The position numbers and the translations under genes were made by a program. A model generated the notes under the pieces. That model worked only from the letters and a program-made list of their open reading frames with translations. It did no database searches and was not told the origin of the DNA. Source: Calocera cornea HHB12733 (Eukaryota > Basidiomycota > Dacrymycetes > Dacrymycetales > Dacrymycetaceae). From it: a stretch of 64,000 bases of DNA. Where the stretch lies: the NCBI GenBank assembly GCA_001632435.1, contig KV424034.1, positions 4,871-68,870 of the forward strand, read 5' to 3'. Each line of letters starts with the position of its first letter. Position 1 is the stretch's first letter. Positions 33,241-45,410 of this stretch are shown here, one piece after another.

Positions 33241-36073
33241 ATGCGGTCCCTCATCTATATCCCTGCTTGCGCCCTCCTGGTCATCTCGCCCTTACTCACG
33301 GGTGTCGGCGGCTCGAAGCAACACGCAATGACGGCCCCAGGGACCTCAGACGCGCTCGAGGCAACGGTCGATGCTGCGTGGTCCGTTCTCGGCCCCTTCC
33401 CGCAGCAGGCAAGGGAGCAGCACTTCCTGTCGCCTGCCTTCCCCTTCCCGGCAGCGTCATTACCGCCTGCGGATGAGATAGGAAGCAATCGGACGTGGCC
33501 CTCCGCTCTAGCGGACGGTGGGGAGGTCGGGTGGGGAACCGTGGCAATGCAGGAGTGGGAGGTAGACATCAGCTACCCAGATGTGAGGTACGTATATGCA
33601 CCAGGCGCATCGCCCTGTCTGACTGAGTGGATTCAGATGGAAAGACATACGATCAACGGGTGGATGGGCCGCACTGCAACATCATTCGCTGCTTCACACG
33701 ACAGTGACTATCCCGCCGCTCATCGTACCATACCAACTCGAGTTGCGCCTTTCTCAAGCAAGCTTCTTCTGCCTCCTGCCACGCTCAGTCGCAACACCCT
33801 CTACACCCCATTGGCATCACGCGAACATCTACGGCCTGAAGCACTACCCTCCTACACTCCTGCAAATCGCCGCGAGCGCCGAAGAACAAGTCTACGATCT
33901 TTGGGTGTCTGCGGACTACGAGATCCGCCTGTTTGGTGACCCTCTGTTCTCGACTGGAGGGGATCAGCCCATTACGCACATTGGGGTGGACGTCGCACTT
34001 CGGGCCATACGACACGGCCCAGAGCCGTTGCACGCGGAAGACGTCACTCCAGAGTTTGTGGACGGATGGGCCTTCGGGAGTGCCTTTGGCATCGGTATAC
34101 GTGCAGGATCGGTCGGCGTCGAACTCGACGGCGTGGAAGTAGATGGCGTCTCCGGTCCGGACATCCAGTTCATTATTGCATACAAAAGCCTAGACCGCAA
34201 GTGGTCACTGGCACCATTGCAAACGCGCATAATCCCGCTCAGGATCAGTCAGAGCGGACCCATTCCTGCCGCCGTGGAGTCGATTCCCTTCTCTATCTCT
34301 TTCTCCACCCCCGACAGGGCACATGCATATATAGTCGATGTCGATATTCCGATCAAGCACCGCCGGCCCTGGTGGACGCACAAGGAGCATGAGACGCTGC
34401 TTTCTACCTATCTACTCTCTGGCCTCCCACAGGCATTCGTCGCCCTCCCTCCTCTTTCCCCAAATCCAGCGGGTAGCGTCGCTGCTCCTGTAATCCTTGG
34501 TCTCCACGGCGCCGGAGTCTCCCTCGAGTTTCCTTTCTGGCCCGCATCGGTTGACCGGAAGGAACACAACTGGGCAGTGTTCGCAAGTGGAGGAACGGAA
34601 TGGGGCTCGGACTGGCATGGAGTCAGTGCTTCCGATGCCTGGGGAACTGTGGCCAGTCTTCGAGCATTCATCTCCACCTGCAAGGCGGGGTGGCAGGCCT
34701 TCACCCCTGGAGATGCGACCGTGGTCATTGGTCACTCGAACGGCGGGCAAGGCACTTGGTACCTCACCTCTCGCTTCCCCGACCTCGTCTCGGCGTCAGT
34801 GCCGACTTCAGCATGGCTCACGCCGCCACACTACGTCCCTCTCACATTCTCGCGCTCGGTGCACTTTGTAGACTCCAAGCTACGTGGCGTGCTTGACGCG
34901 GCCTTGATGAGTGACGGGAACGATCTCTTCCTCTCCAACGTGCAGGGCGTCAAGAACGGAGTCATGGCGGTGCACGGCGGGGCGGACGAGAACGTGCCGG
35001 TTTGGATGACTCGTGAGGCTGTTGGGCTTGCGAGGGCCTGGGGCGCGGACAAGGTTGCCTATCTTGAAGTGCCGGACAAGCCTCACTGGTGGGACGACAC
35101 CTTCCGCTCGCCGCGAGTCAGCGGCTTCCTCTCCCATGTATTGGCCGCTCCGACATTCGGGCCACCAGCAGAGCTTCCCGAGAAGTGGACCATTACGGCT
35201 GTCAACCCGGCAGAAATGGGGACAATGTTCGGCTGGTCGATCGACGAGCTTGAGCAGCCTGGAAGGCTCGCACGGCTTGAAGTGCAGCGAACGTGGCGAG
35301 ACGAAGACACTGTCATACTCGATGTGAAGACGACGAATGTCGACAGTTTCACGGTTGGCGAGGTTGGACATACCACTCAGCTTCGTATCAATGGAGGGGC
35401 GGTTGGGGCTTTGCGAAGGGGCGTACACAGAGCTTCTGAGGGTTCCTGGAAGCACATGGGCCTTGGACCGACAGTCCCTATGGCACCTGCCGCTCCGATC
35501 TCAAGCATATTCGTCTCCAGTGGTCCATTGACGATTGTCGTTCCTCAGTCCTCTGAGCATGCTCAGTTGGTAGGGGCAAGGCTTGCTCATGCGTTGTTCC
35601 TGTACTTGCGGGTGGACGCCGAGGTTATCACGGACGCCGAGGTTACCCCGCACGACACCACATTGAAGTTGTTGCAAGGCAGCAAGCTCAGCACGGAGAA
35701 CTCGATCATCATCGGTGGATATGAGAACACTTTAACCCGTGCACTCTTAGAACGAAAGAAGTCGGCATTCTCGTTCGACTCTTCCCATCGGCTCCAGCTC
35801 GCCGGTCGTACCTTCGCTGAGCCTTCCACCGGTGTCCTCTTCCTGCACCCTCATCCAGGTTCCGACAGTGCCATGGCATTGATCATGGCCGGTTCTGATG
35901 AGGCCGGCTTGGAGCGCGCTCTGCGAGCTCTTCCCCTCCGGACCGGCGTAGCAGTGCCTCAGTGGCTTGTGGTCGGCGAGGACGCGGACTGGATGGGCAT
36001 GGGCGGCGTGGATGCTGCGGGTTGGTGGACTAGGTCGTGGGGAGTCAGCCAGGAAATGAGCTGGTTCTCCTGA
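33241..36073 (+). CDS. large secreted or membrane-anchored alpha/beta hydrolase (peptidase S9-like)
   Basis: Two exons (33241-33587, 33637-36073) give 927 aa. The N-terminus MRSLIYIPACALLVISPLLTG is a signal peptide or anchor. A beta-rich N-terminal domain (about 40-330) precedes the hydrolase core. This has PVILGLHGAGVSLEF, FASGGTEWG and the nucleophile elbow GHSNGGQGTWYL near 480. The acid/His candidates are HGGADENVPV and DKPHWWDD, the latter resembling the esterase/S9 histidine loop. The C-terminal 300 residues contain no recognised motif. The likely activity is an extracellular esterase or peptidase, but the substrate cannot be inferred. Confidence 0.75.
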
Positions 36074-36530
36074 GCGGTAGGAAGAACCAAACTATTGGCT
36101 TGAGATCCTCAAGTTAGAACTAGATGATAAAGATGTTTCTTAGATGACGTCCAGGTCGCCGGAATAGAGTAGCAGATGATTGGCGGACCGCGTTCTCAAG
36201 GGGCTGCTATGCGATATCTATCCGGAACTCTCCTGTCGACAGTAAGGGTGAGTACTCGAGAACACAACAGGTTGTACTCACCTCGGAGAACATCTTCCCC
36301 TGAATTGTGTCGGAGACACAGCAGCAACAGGGGCAGAAGCGCTGCACGTGCCCGGTGCCAAACCCTGATGCCCACCGCGCTCACCACCCACCACCCGGTA
36401 CATAACGCAGAGCTCTGTACGGGCCCACGTTGTCCATCACCGCCCGCAGGGCACGGTGGCCGTCGCCTCACATTCTCCAGCTCCCTCTTACTCTTCCCTC
36501 TGCACTCCGCTCACGCTCACAGCCAGCAGC
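36074..36530. other. intergenic, no gene recognised
   Basis: Holds the 3' flank of the hydrolase gene and the upstream region of the next gene. No element was identified. Confidence 0.4.
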
Positions 36531-37976
36531 ATGCTAGACCTCGAAACACTGGACGACCCCTCCCTCTGGCGCCCATCCAGAAAGCGCGCCCCCGCCCTCC
36601 CTCCAACCCCACCAGGCGGCTCAGTCCACCCCCGCCCCGACTCCGCATCCTCCCACACCCGCCGCTCACTCCTCCTCTGGACATCCTCCTCCTGCTCACC
36701 CCCACCCTCCGCGCCCCATCCTACGCCCGCTACAGCGCCCCATGCGCGGAAGGGCCAGAAGTTCCGAGTGCCGCGGAAGGTGCCCGGGTACCTGAAGGAC
36801 GAGGCGCTCCGGATGTTGCAGGATGGGCGGGCGGGTAGGATGCCGCGCGGAGTGAGGGCGCCGGAGCTGGAGTGGGCCCTGCAGGTGGTTGATTTGTGTG
36901 GCAAGAAGAGGGAGGTGAGGACAGCGGGGTGGGAAGGCATCACTGCACTCCGGGAGAGGATCGCCAAGTCTCAAAGGTACGCCCCCCACTCTGCTCTGCT
37001 CTGCATAAGTATCTAGCTGACAAACAGCAGCATATACCCAGCACGGAAGCTCCTGCTCTACACCCTCCCCAGCCTCCAACTAGTCCAGGATGGGTGGACA
37101 GCCTCCGAGGCCCAGCTCACCCCGGCGATGACCCTGTTCTGCTCCCTCCCCTCCCTCCCCTCCCTCCCCATTCCCCTTCCCAGCATCTTCCTTTCTTCTG
37201 TCCTTCCTTCCCCTCCCCCAGCTATACCCCCGCTTGCCCCGGCCAAAAACTACCCATCATGGATTGCCGCCCTCCCCTCCCACATGGCCGACGACCTCCT
37301 CACGCTCTATGCCAGCCTGCTCACCTTCCATTTCCCGCCGTACCAGGGCTTCCGCATCCACGCCCACAACCCGCCGGGCCTGCCACACGGGTTTGCAGTG
37401 CATCATCCGCTTTGCGCCGGGCCGCTACTCATCCTGTCATACATGCCCGTGGAGGAATTCGACCTGGCCCGCTGCAGAGAGGCGCATATCTCGGGCCTCC
37501 TCGCGACAGCGGCGGACATGGTCTCGCCTTGTTTGTACTTGCTATCGGTCTTTGGGACTCGTTGGAGAGCGATACGCGTGTCTGAGGTTGAGGAAAGCGT
37601 GGAATGCTCGCCCGTCATTCATCCGGATGCTCTGCCGCCTACTACGTTCCCGGGCGACTGCTCTGCACATACTTGGGCGCCTAGCCTGCTGTCAACGGAG
37701 TCCTTCCGCACGTTCTCGGAGATCGCTCATGATATGAAGGCCTTCTTCCTACCGCACTGGATTGCTCCCGAAGAAGGCGAAATCGTCGTCCGTCTCCCTA
37801 CGTATCGCATCGGCGAACTCACCCCAACCTCTGCGGCAGCTGGCGACCGGAACGCCATCCACTGGCTAGCCGCACCCGAGATGATCGAGATCCTCCCTTC
37901 TGCCGACCAAAACCCACTCCCACTCCCTAATAACGCCCGGAGGGCTAGAGTGCGCCTGCCGCGGTCCACAAACTAA
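36531..37976 (+). CDS. hypothetical protein
   Basis: Two exons (36531-36976, 37028-37976) give 464 aa. The N-terminal 80 residues are Pro/Ser-rich and disordered. RKVPGYLKDEALRMLQDG is predicted helical. The middle is Pro/Leu-rich with LPSLPSLPIPLPSIFLSSV, then a compact-looking domain (about 240-400) with GFRIHAHNPPGLPHGFAVHH. No family was recognised. The acceptor of the single intron is CAGCAG (37025-37030), so two proteins differing by one serine could be made. It is collinear with its neighbours but has no shared theme. Confidence 0.55.
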
Positions 37977-38410
37977 CGTCTTCACGACCACGCTTTGCTC
38001 GTTTCACTACCATTCACTGATCACTGTCCGCCGTCGTTGCTGTAATGGTCTGCTCTCATTGATACCTTCTGCACTGCATTCCTGCCTACACTTCTATGTT
38101 CTACGATTCACCTCCATCACAGAGTATTCCCACAGAGTATAGATTCCTCTTGCATTACCTAGACCATGTTGTCTCCTAGCCGTTGTTAATGTACGTCATG
38201 ACCACATTTCCGGCGGAGCAAGCCGGCAGTCACGTGCGAGACCCTTGCGCTATTCTGGTGGCGATGCAGAAGCCCCGGAAATTATTTGCCCCCGTTGCAG
38301 GCATCCAAAATTCACCACGACTCGCCTTTTTCAGCGCTCGCGACCAAACCGCTGACTATCGTCCTTTTTCTATTTTCCATTCCGCTACAGCCAAAATCCT
38401 ACGCTCTTAA
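37977..38410. other. intergenic, upstream region of NOP1
   Basis: No gene seen. It holds the 3' flank of the hypothetical gene and the fibrillarin promoter. Confidence 0.4.
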
Positions 38411-39581
38411 ATGGCTTTTGGTACGTCGGCTTGGACTGATGGTCTGCCACGGGGTTGCTGATAGGTTGGGTTGTAGGCGCACCTGGCGGAAGGGGCGGGG
38501 ACCGAGGTGGGAGGGGCGGCGGACGAGGCTTTTCTCGCGGCGGCGCCGGTGGCAGAGGTACGCCCAGATGCTACTTCACCGCTATATGCTGTCTAACAGC
38601 TCTGCACAGGCGGTGGACGCGGCGGTGGTGAGCATGGCCAAGCGGTATTCGGAGCGAGTTGCTGACATGGCCGTAGGTTTCGGAGCCCCCCGAGGACGTG
38701 GTGCGCCGCGCGGCGGGGCGCGTGGTGGGCGCGGAGGTGGGCGCGGCGGTCGCGGCGGGTCGAACGTGACGATCGAGCCGCATATCCATCCGGGTGTGTT
38801 CATCGCCAAGTCGTCGAAGGAGCAGATGCTGGTCACGAAGAACATCACCCCTGGCGAGGCCGTCTATGGCGAGAAGCGAATCTCCGTCGAGACCAAGGAG
38901 GGCGACGGCGAGTCCCAGAAGGTCGAGTACAGGGTGTGGAACCCCTTCCGGTCCAAGTTGGCCGCGGGTGTCCTGGGTGGCCTGGATAACATTTGGATCA
39001 AGCCCGGCGCAAAGGTGCTGTACCTCGGTGCTGCGAGCGGCACGAGCGTGAGTCATGTTGCCGACGTCGTCGGACCGGTGCGTCATCTTCCTTTCTCGGC
39101 ATGACATGCGGCTTACGGTCTTCGTAGACCGGTGTCGTCTACGCCGTCGAATTCTCTCCCCGGTCTGGGCGTGACCTAATCACTATGGCGAAGAAGCGGA
39201 CGAATGTCATCCGTATGTCCTTTCCTCCGCGCTCCCTGAAACTCCCCTCACAGTTACGCAGCGATCATTGAGGATGCTCGGCAACCGCAGCGCTACCGGC
39301 TGCTCCTCTCTATGGTCGACGTGATCTTCGCCGATGTTGCCCAGCCGGATCAGGCGCGTATCGTTGCCCTCAACGCGCACTCCTTCCTCAAAAACCACGG
39401 CCACGCTGTCATCTCCATCAAGGCCAACTGCATCGACTCGACCCTCCCGGCCGAGGTCGTCTTCGCGAGCGAGGTGAAGAAGCTGCAAAAGGAAAAGTTC
39501 AAGCCGAAAGAGCAGCTCACGCTCGAGCCGTATGAGCGTGATCACGCTATTGTCGTGGCCGAGTACCTGCGCCATGTGTAG
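38411..39581 (+). CDS. NOP1: fibrillarin, C/D snoRNP 2'-O-methyltransferase
   Basis: Nucleolar enzyme that methylates rRNA ribose 2'-OH groups guided by box C/D snoRNAs. Six exons (38411-38420, 38477-38557, 38610-38627, 38677-39077, 39128-39212, 39262-39581) give 304 aa. The first coding exon is 10 nt and the third is an 18-nt microexon. Residues 1-68 are the Gly/Arg-rich GAR domain, split over four exons. The methyltransferase fold follows, with the SAM loop [17 protein letters not shown] near 150, [27 protein letters not shown] and [12 protein letters not shown]. The C-terminus [15 protein letters not shown] is typical. Confidence 0.96.
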
Positions 39582-40058
39582 GCGATCTTCCGAGTAGTAT
39601 ACTTTTGGTGTAATTCTCTTGTTTCGCTTTGTATTCTCGCCTTCCAGAAATGGTATATCGGCTTCCGATCTGGCATCTCGGGCGGGACTTCCACACGTTC
39701 CGGATGGATGAAACCAACAAGCTCTTTGGGGGTGACCGGGAGAGCCCATCTTTTCGCCTCGACGCACACTTTATACAAACCCGCGCAGATAATCGTGTAC
39801 CCGGCTCATTGCGTGCATGTGCCGGATAATCTCGCGGAGATGTCGCACTCATATGCACCGGCCGACTCGTGCCGCCTGTCCAATCGCGCCAGGGCTCGCC
39901 TAGCCGGGAGGAACCCGATAAGCCATCCTGCGCGTCCTCCCCACGCGCATATAGCCAACCAGCAGCCAGCTATGGAATAGACCGGGTTCCGTTAGACACC
40001 AGCCCTTCCCACTCGTTCCTCTCCTCTTTCTCTTTCTCTTCCTGCCACCATCATCACC
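39582..40058. other. intergenic, upstream region of the M20 carboxypeptidase
   Basis: No gene seen. A pyrimidine-rich tract (CTCTTTCTCTTTCTCTTCC) lies just before the start codon at 40059, as in many fungal promoters. Confidence 0.45.
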
Positions 40059-42050
40059 ATGGAGAAAGGCGCCATCCTCCCCTCCGCCGCAGCGCCCGCA
40101 GCGCCCAAGCAGCAGTCGCTCCTCTGGAAGCTCGCAAAGCTCGCAGTCGTCTGCCTCGCCGCCGGGTACCTCGTCGCCCCGCACCTGAGCCTCGTGCATT
40201 CCCACCTCCCGGCTCGCCTGGGCGGAACCCATGGCCACAGTCACGCCCCCCTGGCTGCCTCATGCGCCCAGACAGGCGCGCTCAAGCCAAGCAATGCCAC
40301 GCTCCTCACTGCGCTCTACACGCAGTTCGCCGACCCCGTCTTCGTCAACAAGAGCGCGGAGCTGCTCGGCGCGAGCGTGCGTATCCCCACGGAGACGTAT
40401 GACGGGCTGGGCGAGGTCGGAGAGGACGAGCGGTGGGAGAAGTTCGGCCCGTTCCATGCATGGCTGGAGGGCGCGTTCCCGAGTGTGTAAGTGGGCCTCG
40501 CTGCGGAGGGGTGAATAGGCGTTGATGGGGGACATAGGCACACCGCGTTCAAGAAGGAGACGGTAAACACCTGGGGCTTGGTCTTCACGTGGGAAGGCAC
40601 GGACAGTAGCCTCAAGCCGATCATGCTTACCGGTCACCAGGGTACGCGCCCCTTTCCGCGCAGGCTCGCGCGTATGTAGCTCACAATCCACGCCCGTAGA
40701 TGTCGTCCCCGTTGAGGAGAACACGTACGACCAGTGGACGCAGCCTCCGTTCTCGGGGTACTTTGACGGCGAGTGGGTGTGGGGCCGGGGCAGCTGCGAC
40801 GACAAGGGTGGCCTGGGTGCGTTGCTTTCTCTGCGGAAACCGTTCTGCTTAGACTGACTCGAACGGCACCAGTCGCGATCATGATCGCCATGGAGTCGCT
40901 CGTGAAGCAGGGCTTCGTCCCCGCGCGCACCATCATACTGTCGTTCGGCTTCGACGAGGAGGCCTCGGGGCTCAAGGGCGCGGGCGAGATCGGCAAGCTC
41001 CTGCTCGCCCGCTACGGCGAGGACAGCGTCGCTTTGCTCGTGGACGAGGGTGCCGGGTACAGCGAGATCATGGGAGCGATGTATGCGACGCCCGGGGTGG
41101 GCGAGAAGGGCATGTTCGATGCGCGGCTGACGGTGAACACGAAGGGGGGCCACTCGTCGACCCCGCCCAAGCACACGGGTATCGGCATCCTCTCCTCGCT
41201 TGTCACCGCGGTAGAGGCGAACCCGATCCCGCCGCGGCTGACGCGCGCGAACCCGTTCTACTCCACCCTGGTCTGCATTGCAGAGTACTCCCCGGACGTG
41301 CCGAAGAAGGCGCGTAGCCTCATTAAGCGCAGCCAGAAGAGCGACAAGGCGCTCGCCAAGCTCGGCGAGTGGGCGCTCGAGAGCCTCCCTGCGGGCGTGG
41401 CCGTCCTCCCTATCGGCCCGAGCCTGATGTCCACCACCCAGGCCGTCGACCTCATCCAGGGCGGCGTAAAGGTCAACGCGCTTCCGGAGCAGTCATGGGC
41501 CGTCGTCAACCACCGCGTGAGCGTCAGCGACTCGCCCGCCGTCGTCCAGGCTCATTTGACGGAGCTGCTTGCCCCCCACGCGGCCAAGTGGAACCTCTCC
41601 CTGGACGCGTTCGGCGAGCTCGTCTCTGCCGACACGGCTGACGCCCCCAAGGTTGGCTCCCTCGTCCTCACCGACGCCTTCGGCACCTCTCTCGAGCCCG
41701 CCCCCGTCACGCCCTCCTCGGGCGCCGTCTGGGAGGTCCTGGGCGGGACGATCAAGACCGTCTTTGCGCACAACGACGGGCTGCCCGCCTCTGTCCGCGC
41801 CGCAAAGCTCGAGGCGGGCGAGGAGGTCGCAACGGAGATCAACCTCGCGCCTGGGATCATGAGCGGGAACACGGACACGCGCCATTATTGGCCGCTTACC
41901 GAGCATATATTCCGCTATGCGCATAACAGGCCCGAGGGGATCGGCAACGGCTTCCATACCGTCAACGAGGCTATGGGCATCGAAAACTTCCTGGCGGGCG
42001 TCGAGTTCTTCGCGACGCTCGTCCTGAACGTGGACGAGGCGGACCTGTAG
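40059..42050 (+). CDS. CPS1: M20 metallocarboxypeptidase, Gly-X carboxypeptidase (CPS1-like)
   Basis: Vacuolar/secretory-route zinc carboxypeptidase. Four exons (40059-40486, 40538-40641, 40700-40816, 40873-42050) give 608 aa. A single N-terminal membrane anchor (LLWKLAKLAVVCLAAGYLVA, about 20-39) fits a type II protein. Dinuclear zinc-site residues are in place: TGHQDVVP (His near 177), WGRGSCDDKGGL (bridging Asp near 210), DEEASG (catalytic Glu/Glu near 243), GAGY (the later Asp/Glu ligand region) and the C-terminal TRHYW histidine near 553. The dimerisation domain includes TVNTKGGHSSTPP. No fusion or truncation is seen. Confidence 0.93.
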
Positions 42051-42176
42051 TCCCCGCGACCCAAAATAAATTGTCCGTCCTAATCGGGGTTGAGGAAATC
42101 AAAGTGTTTCATCCGTGCCAGTCTGGTCTCTCTACACGCGTACATATGCTATTTAATCCACATCATTGACTATGGT

Positions 42177-43433
42177 TTAGTCGAAGAACTGGCCCTTGAA
42201 ACCAGGAAGGATGACCGCGTCCTTCTTGTCCTTGTAGGACCCGCGGCTCTGCTGCCACTTCTGCTTGGCATACGTCCACTCCTCCATGGTGGGGACGTCG
42301 TACCCGCCAGCCTCGAAGTCGTTTTTCGAGAAGCCCTCGCGCTGCAGGACAGGCGACTCGGCAACGGTAGCGAGCTTGAGGTCGTTCTTGGGGCGCGCAA
42401 AGTACAGCAAGCCAAGGCGGTCCACGTGCTGCTGGTCGCGGGGCGGGGTCGCAACGCGGTGGATGGTGCTCTTGACGTAGCCACCAGTCAGAAGGGAGAG
42501 CGCGTCGCACGCGTTGACCGTGAGCGTCGCGTCTTGTGGCTTGACCCAACGCCATTGGCCATCCGTGTGGTCCTTGATCTGGAGCGCCGCAACGGGCTGA
42601 CGGAACAACAGGGTGAACGACCCAAGGTCGGTGTGGCCGCGGCCCCAGAGGCCGCCGAGCTTCTTGTTCTCCTCCGGAGTGTACTTGCCGTACTTCATGT
42701 ACCGAAGGTGGTCCTCGCTCTTCTGCTCATACTTGTGCAGGTCGACAAAGTAGTTCTCCGGGAGCTCAAGGGCAATCGCAAGCAGAACAAAGAGGTGGTC
42801 AAGTACCTCGGAATGGAGGGACTGCAGAGAACCGGATTAGGAGGTGGCTTCGTTTATTCGGGAATGGACCCACCCTGGCAAACTCCTCGATCTCGACAAT
42901 GTGGTCCTTGATCAGCTGGGGGTACGCCTGATCGAAGTATCCGTTGAACTTGGGCATGTTGAACACCTCGACACGGTCGGTCAAACCGGAGGACTCCTCA
43001 ATGCTGGGGAACGATAAGCATTTGATTACTGAACGACAGAGGCGCTTACACGCGACGTCCAGCAGGACGGTAACCGTTGTACTCGCCATTCTCGAGGTCC
43101 GGGACGTACTTCAGCTTCTCCTCCAGAGGGAGGTTGTAGAAGGCGTTGCCGATGGCAAACTGCCTGCTGACGCGGTCCTGGGAGATATTGAAGTTCTAGG
43201 CGTCTTTAGTCAGGGGAGTCATGAGTCATGACAAGATGACTTACCTTGACATAGAAGAAGCCCTTGATCCTCAGGGCGTCGATCAAGACCTTCGCCTGCC
43301 TCTGCTTGCCTTCCGGGGTATCAATGTCACCGAGGTCGACAGTGACGAGCTCAGCCCATTCAAGGTTCTCCTTCGTCTCTTGGACGTAGTCATAGCTCAG
43401 GGGTGTGAGCGTAGGAGGGACGGCAACCGGCAT
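42177..43433 (-). CDS. 2-oxoglutarate/Fe(II) oxygenase, isopenicillin-N-synthase-like (tandem copy 1)
   Basis: Four exons on the minus strand (43433-43245, 43195-43050, 43003-42874, 42821-42177) give 369 aa. The N-terminal DIOX_N part (DIDTPEGKQRQAKVLIDALR, FFYVKNF) is followed by the double-stranded beta-helix. The iron ligands are His218 and Asp220 in GRGHTDLGSF and His276 in STIHRVA. Arg290 in RLGLLYF is the likely 2OG-binding arginine. No beta-lactam function is implied: in fungi this family hydroxylates varied small molecules. Exon sizes 1-4 are identical to those of the neighbouring copy 2. A decayed fragment of a related gene lies at 51680-51888. Confidence 0.9.
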
Positions 43434-43565
43434 TTTGTGGAATGTATTTGGAGCAACGATCAAGCTTGACACAAGGAGGGCAGTGCTGGGTATCCCTCAA
43501 CTCCCGAGTCCAGGCAGCCTCTTATCTCTTCCATTTTTTAGAATCGGCGCTCCTGGGTCCGATAG

Positions 43566-43655
43566 TTTCGACATCGCTATGTCAGCCGAGCCGCGGTCCG
43601 AAGGTGGAAGTGGATGTTGTCGTGCCTAGACAGCGGTATCGCGACATCGCGGGGG
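43566..43655 (-). promoter_or_regulatory. upstream blocks conserved between the two tandem oxygenases
   Basis: TTTCGACATCGCT (43566-43578) and a block starting GTTGTCGTGCC and containing ATCGCGACATCGCGG (43616-43655) recur in the same order upstream of copy 2 (45295-45410). Their preservation amid diverged sequence suggests regulatory sites. Confidence 0.45.
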
Positions 43656-43888
43656 CAGAATACGACAGAGTGCGGATTGCCTTTTTGGTGCTGCGGGGTC
43701 AGACAATTATGCACGGAGCCGAACTCGGCAACGACTCCGGTCGGACCAATATCCCCTTCTTTACTCCAATCAGCTTAGCGGTTTGTAAAATCGATGAGGT
43801 GTGGACAGCATTGCGTCTATTCCAGTCCCTTTCCCTAGGCAATCACAACACTTTACGCCTTACAACCGCTTATACAGCTAAATATAGT

Positions 43889-45148
43889 CTACTCAAAGTA
43901 CTTGCCCTCGAAGCCCGGAAGAATAACCGCGTTCTCCTTGTCCTTGTAGCTGCCCTTGCTCTGCTGCCACTTCTGCTTGGCAAACGTCCACTGCTCCATG
44001 GTGGGAACATCGTATCCACCAGCCTCGAAGTCGTTCTTGGTGTAGCCCTCGCGTTGGAGAACGGGAGACTCCTTGATGGTCTCAAGCTTGAGGTCGTTGA
44101 CGGGGCGGGAGAAGTAGAGCAGGCCAAGACGATCAACGTGCTGCTGATCCCGGGGAGGGGCAGCAACGCGGTGGATGGTGCTCTTGACGTAACCACCGGT
44201 GAGGAAGGTAAGCGCGTCGCACGCGTTCACCGTGATCGTCGCCTCCTGTGGCTGGACCCAGCGCCATTGGCCATCGGAATGGTCCTTGATCTGGAGCGCC
44301 GCGACGGGCTGACGGAAGAGTAGAGTGAAAGAACCGAGATCGGTGTGGCCGCGAGCCCACATGTTCCCGATCTTCTTGTTCTCGTCGGGCGTGTACTTGG
44401 TGTACTTCATGTACCGGAGATGGTCCTCGCTCTTCTGCTCGTACTTGTGGAGGTTGACGAAGTAGTCCTCGGGGAGCTCAAGGGCAATAGCGAGGAGAAC
44501 GAAGAGGTGGTCAAGGACCTCGGAATGGAGAGCCTGTCGGAGGAATCAGCCAATGATCACAGGTTCGGTGGAAAGTACCGTACCCTGGCGAACTGCTCAA
44601 TTTCAACGATGTGATCCTTGATCAGCTGAGGATAAGCCTGGTCGAAATATCCGTTGAACTTGGGCATGTTGAACACCTCCACGCGATCCTTCAGGCCAGA
44701 GGCCTCGTCATAACTAGAAGTGGTCAGATGGCACCATGACTGATAGCTTGTGTGCGCTTACACCACGCGTCCAGCAGGTCGGTAGCCGTTGTAACCGCCA
44801 TTTTCCAGGTCAGGGACGTACTTCAACTTCTCCTCTAGAGGAAGGTTGTAAAACGCCTGGCCGAGGGCAAACTGCCGGTTAACGCGCTCCTGGGAGATGT
44901 TGAAGTTCTGGAGCAAGAATGAGATTCTCCGGCATACGGCCCATGTAACTTGATCCTACCTTCACGTAGAAGAAGCCCTTGATCCTGAGAGCATCGATGA
45001 GGACCTTGGCCTGTCTCTTCTTGCCCTCGGGGGTGTCGATATCACCGAGATCAACGGTGACGAGCTCGGCCCACTCGAGCTTCTCCTTCGTCTCCGGGAC
45101 GTAGCTGTAGCTCAGTGGGGTGAGGGTAGGGGGAACAGCGACCGGCAT
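43889..45148 (-). CDS. 2-oxoglutarate/Fe(II) oxygenase, isopenicillin-N-synthase-like (tandem copy 2)
   Basis: Four exons on the minus strand (45148-44960, 44907-44762, 44713-44584, 44533-43889), with lengths 189, 146, 130 and 645 nt exactly as in copy 1, give 369 aa. The protein is closely similar to copy 1 along its length. It retains His and Asp in ARGHTDLGSF, the distal His in STIHRVA and Arg in RLGLLYF. Differences cluster near the C-terminus (ETIKESPVLQREGYTK, FEGKYFE), so the pair may have diverged in substrate. Divergent from the MFS permease gene at 46029, which suggests a small metabolic cluster; the substrate is unknown. Confidence 0.9.
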
Positions 45149-45294
45149 GGTGGAGTCTACGGATGTTGGAGGTCGAAAGAGAAGGGTCAGGAAAGGAGTG
45201 AGGCTCTCAGACAGAGAATTTGCCGTCGATGCCTACTCTTATCCGTGCCATATTCTCGGAATCGGACCTTGTTGGTCCGGACCCGATATTGCGA

Positions 45295-45410
45295 TTTCGA
45301 CATCGCTCAGTCATCAGACGAGGTGGCAGCCGCCGTAAGCGGAGGGCTCCGCAAGCCGCCCATTAGTTGGAGTTGTCGTGCCAGGGGACAGTGATCGCGA
45401 CATCCGCGGG
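45295..45410 (-). promoter_or_regulatory. upstream blocks of oxygenase copy 2
   Basis: TTTCGACATCGCT at 45295-45307, then GTTGTCGTGCC and GATCGCGACATCCGCGGG at 45372-45410, as in copy 1. They lie in the divergent region shared with the MFS gene, so they may serve both. Confidence 0.45.

Noticed and set aside
42177..45148. Isopenicillin N synthase / beta-lactam cluster
   Set aside because: Only the general oxygenase fold is shared. No ACV synthetase or acyltransferase is present, so the family name says nothing about the product.
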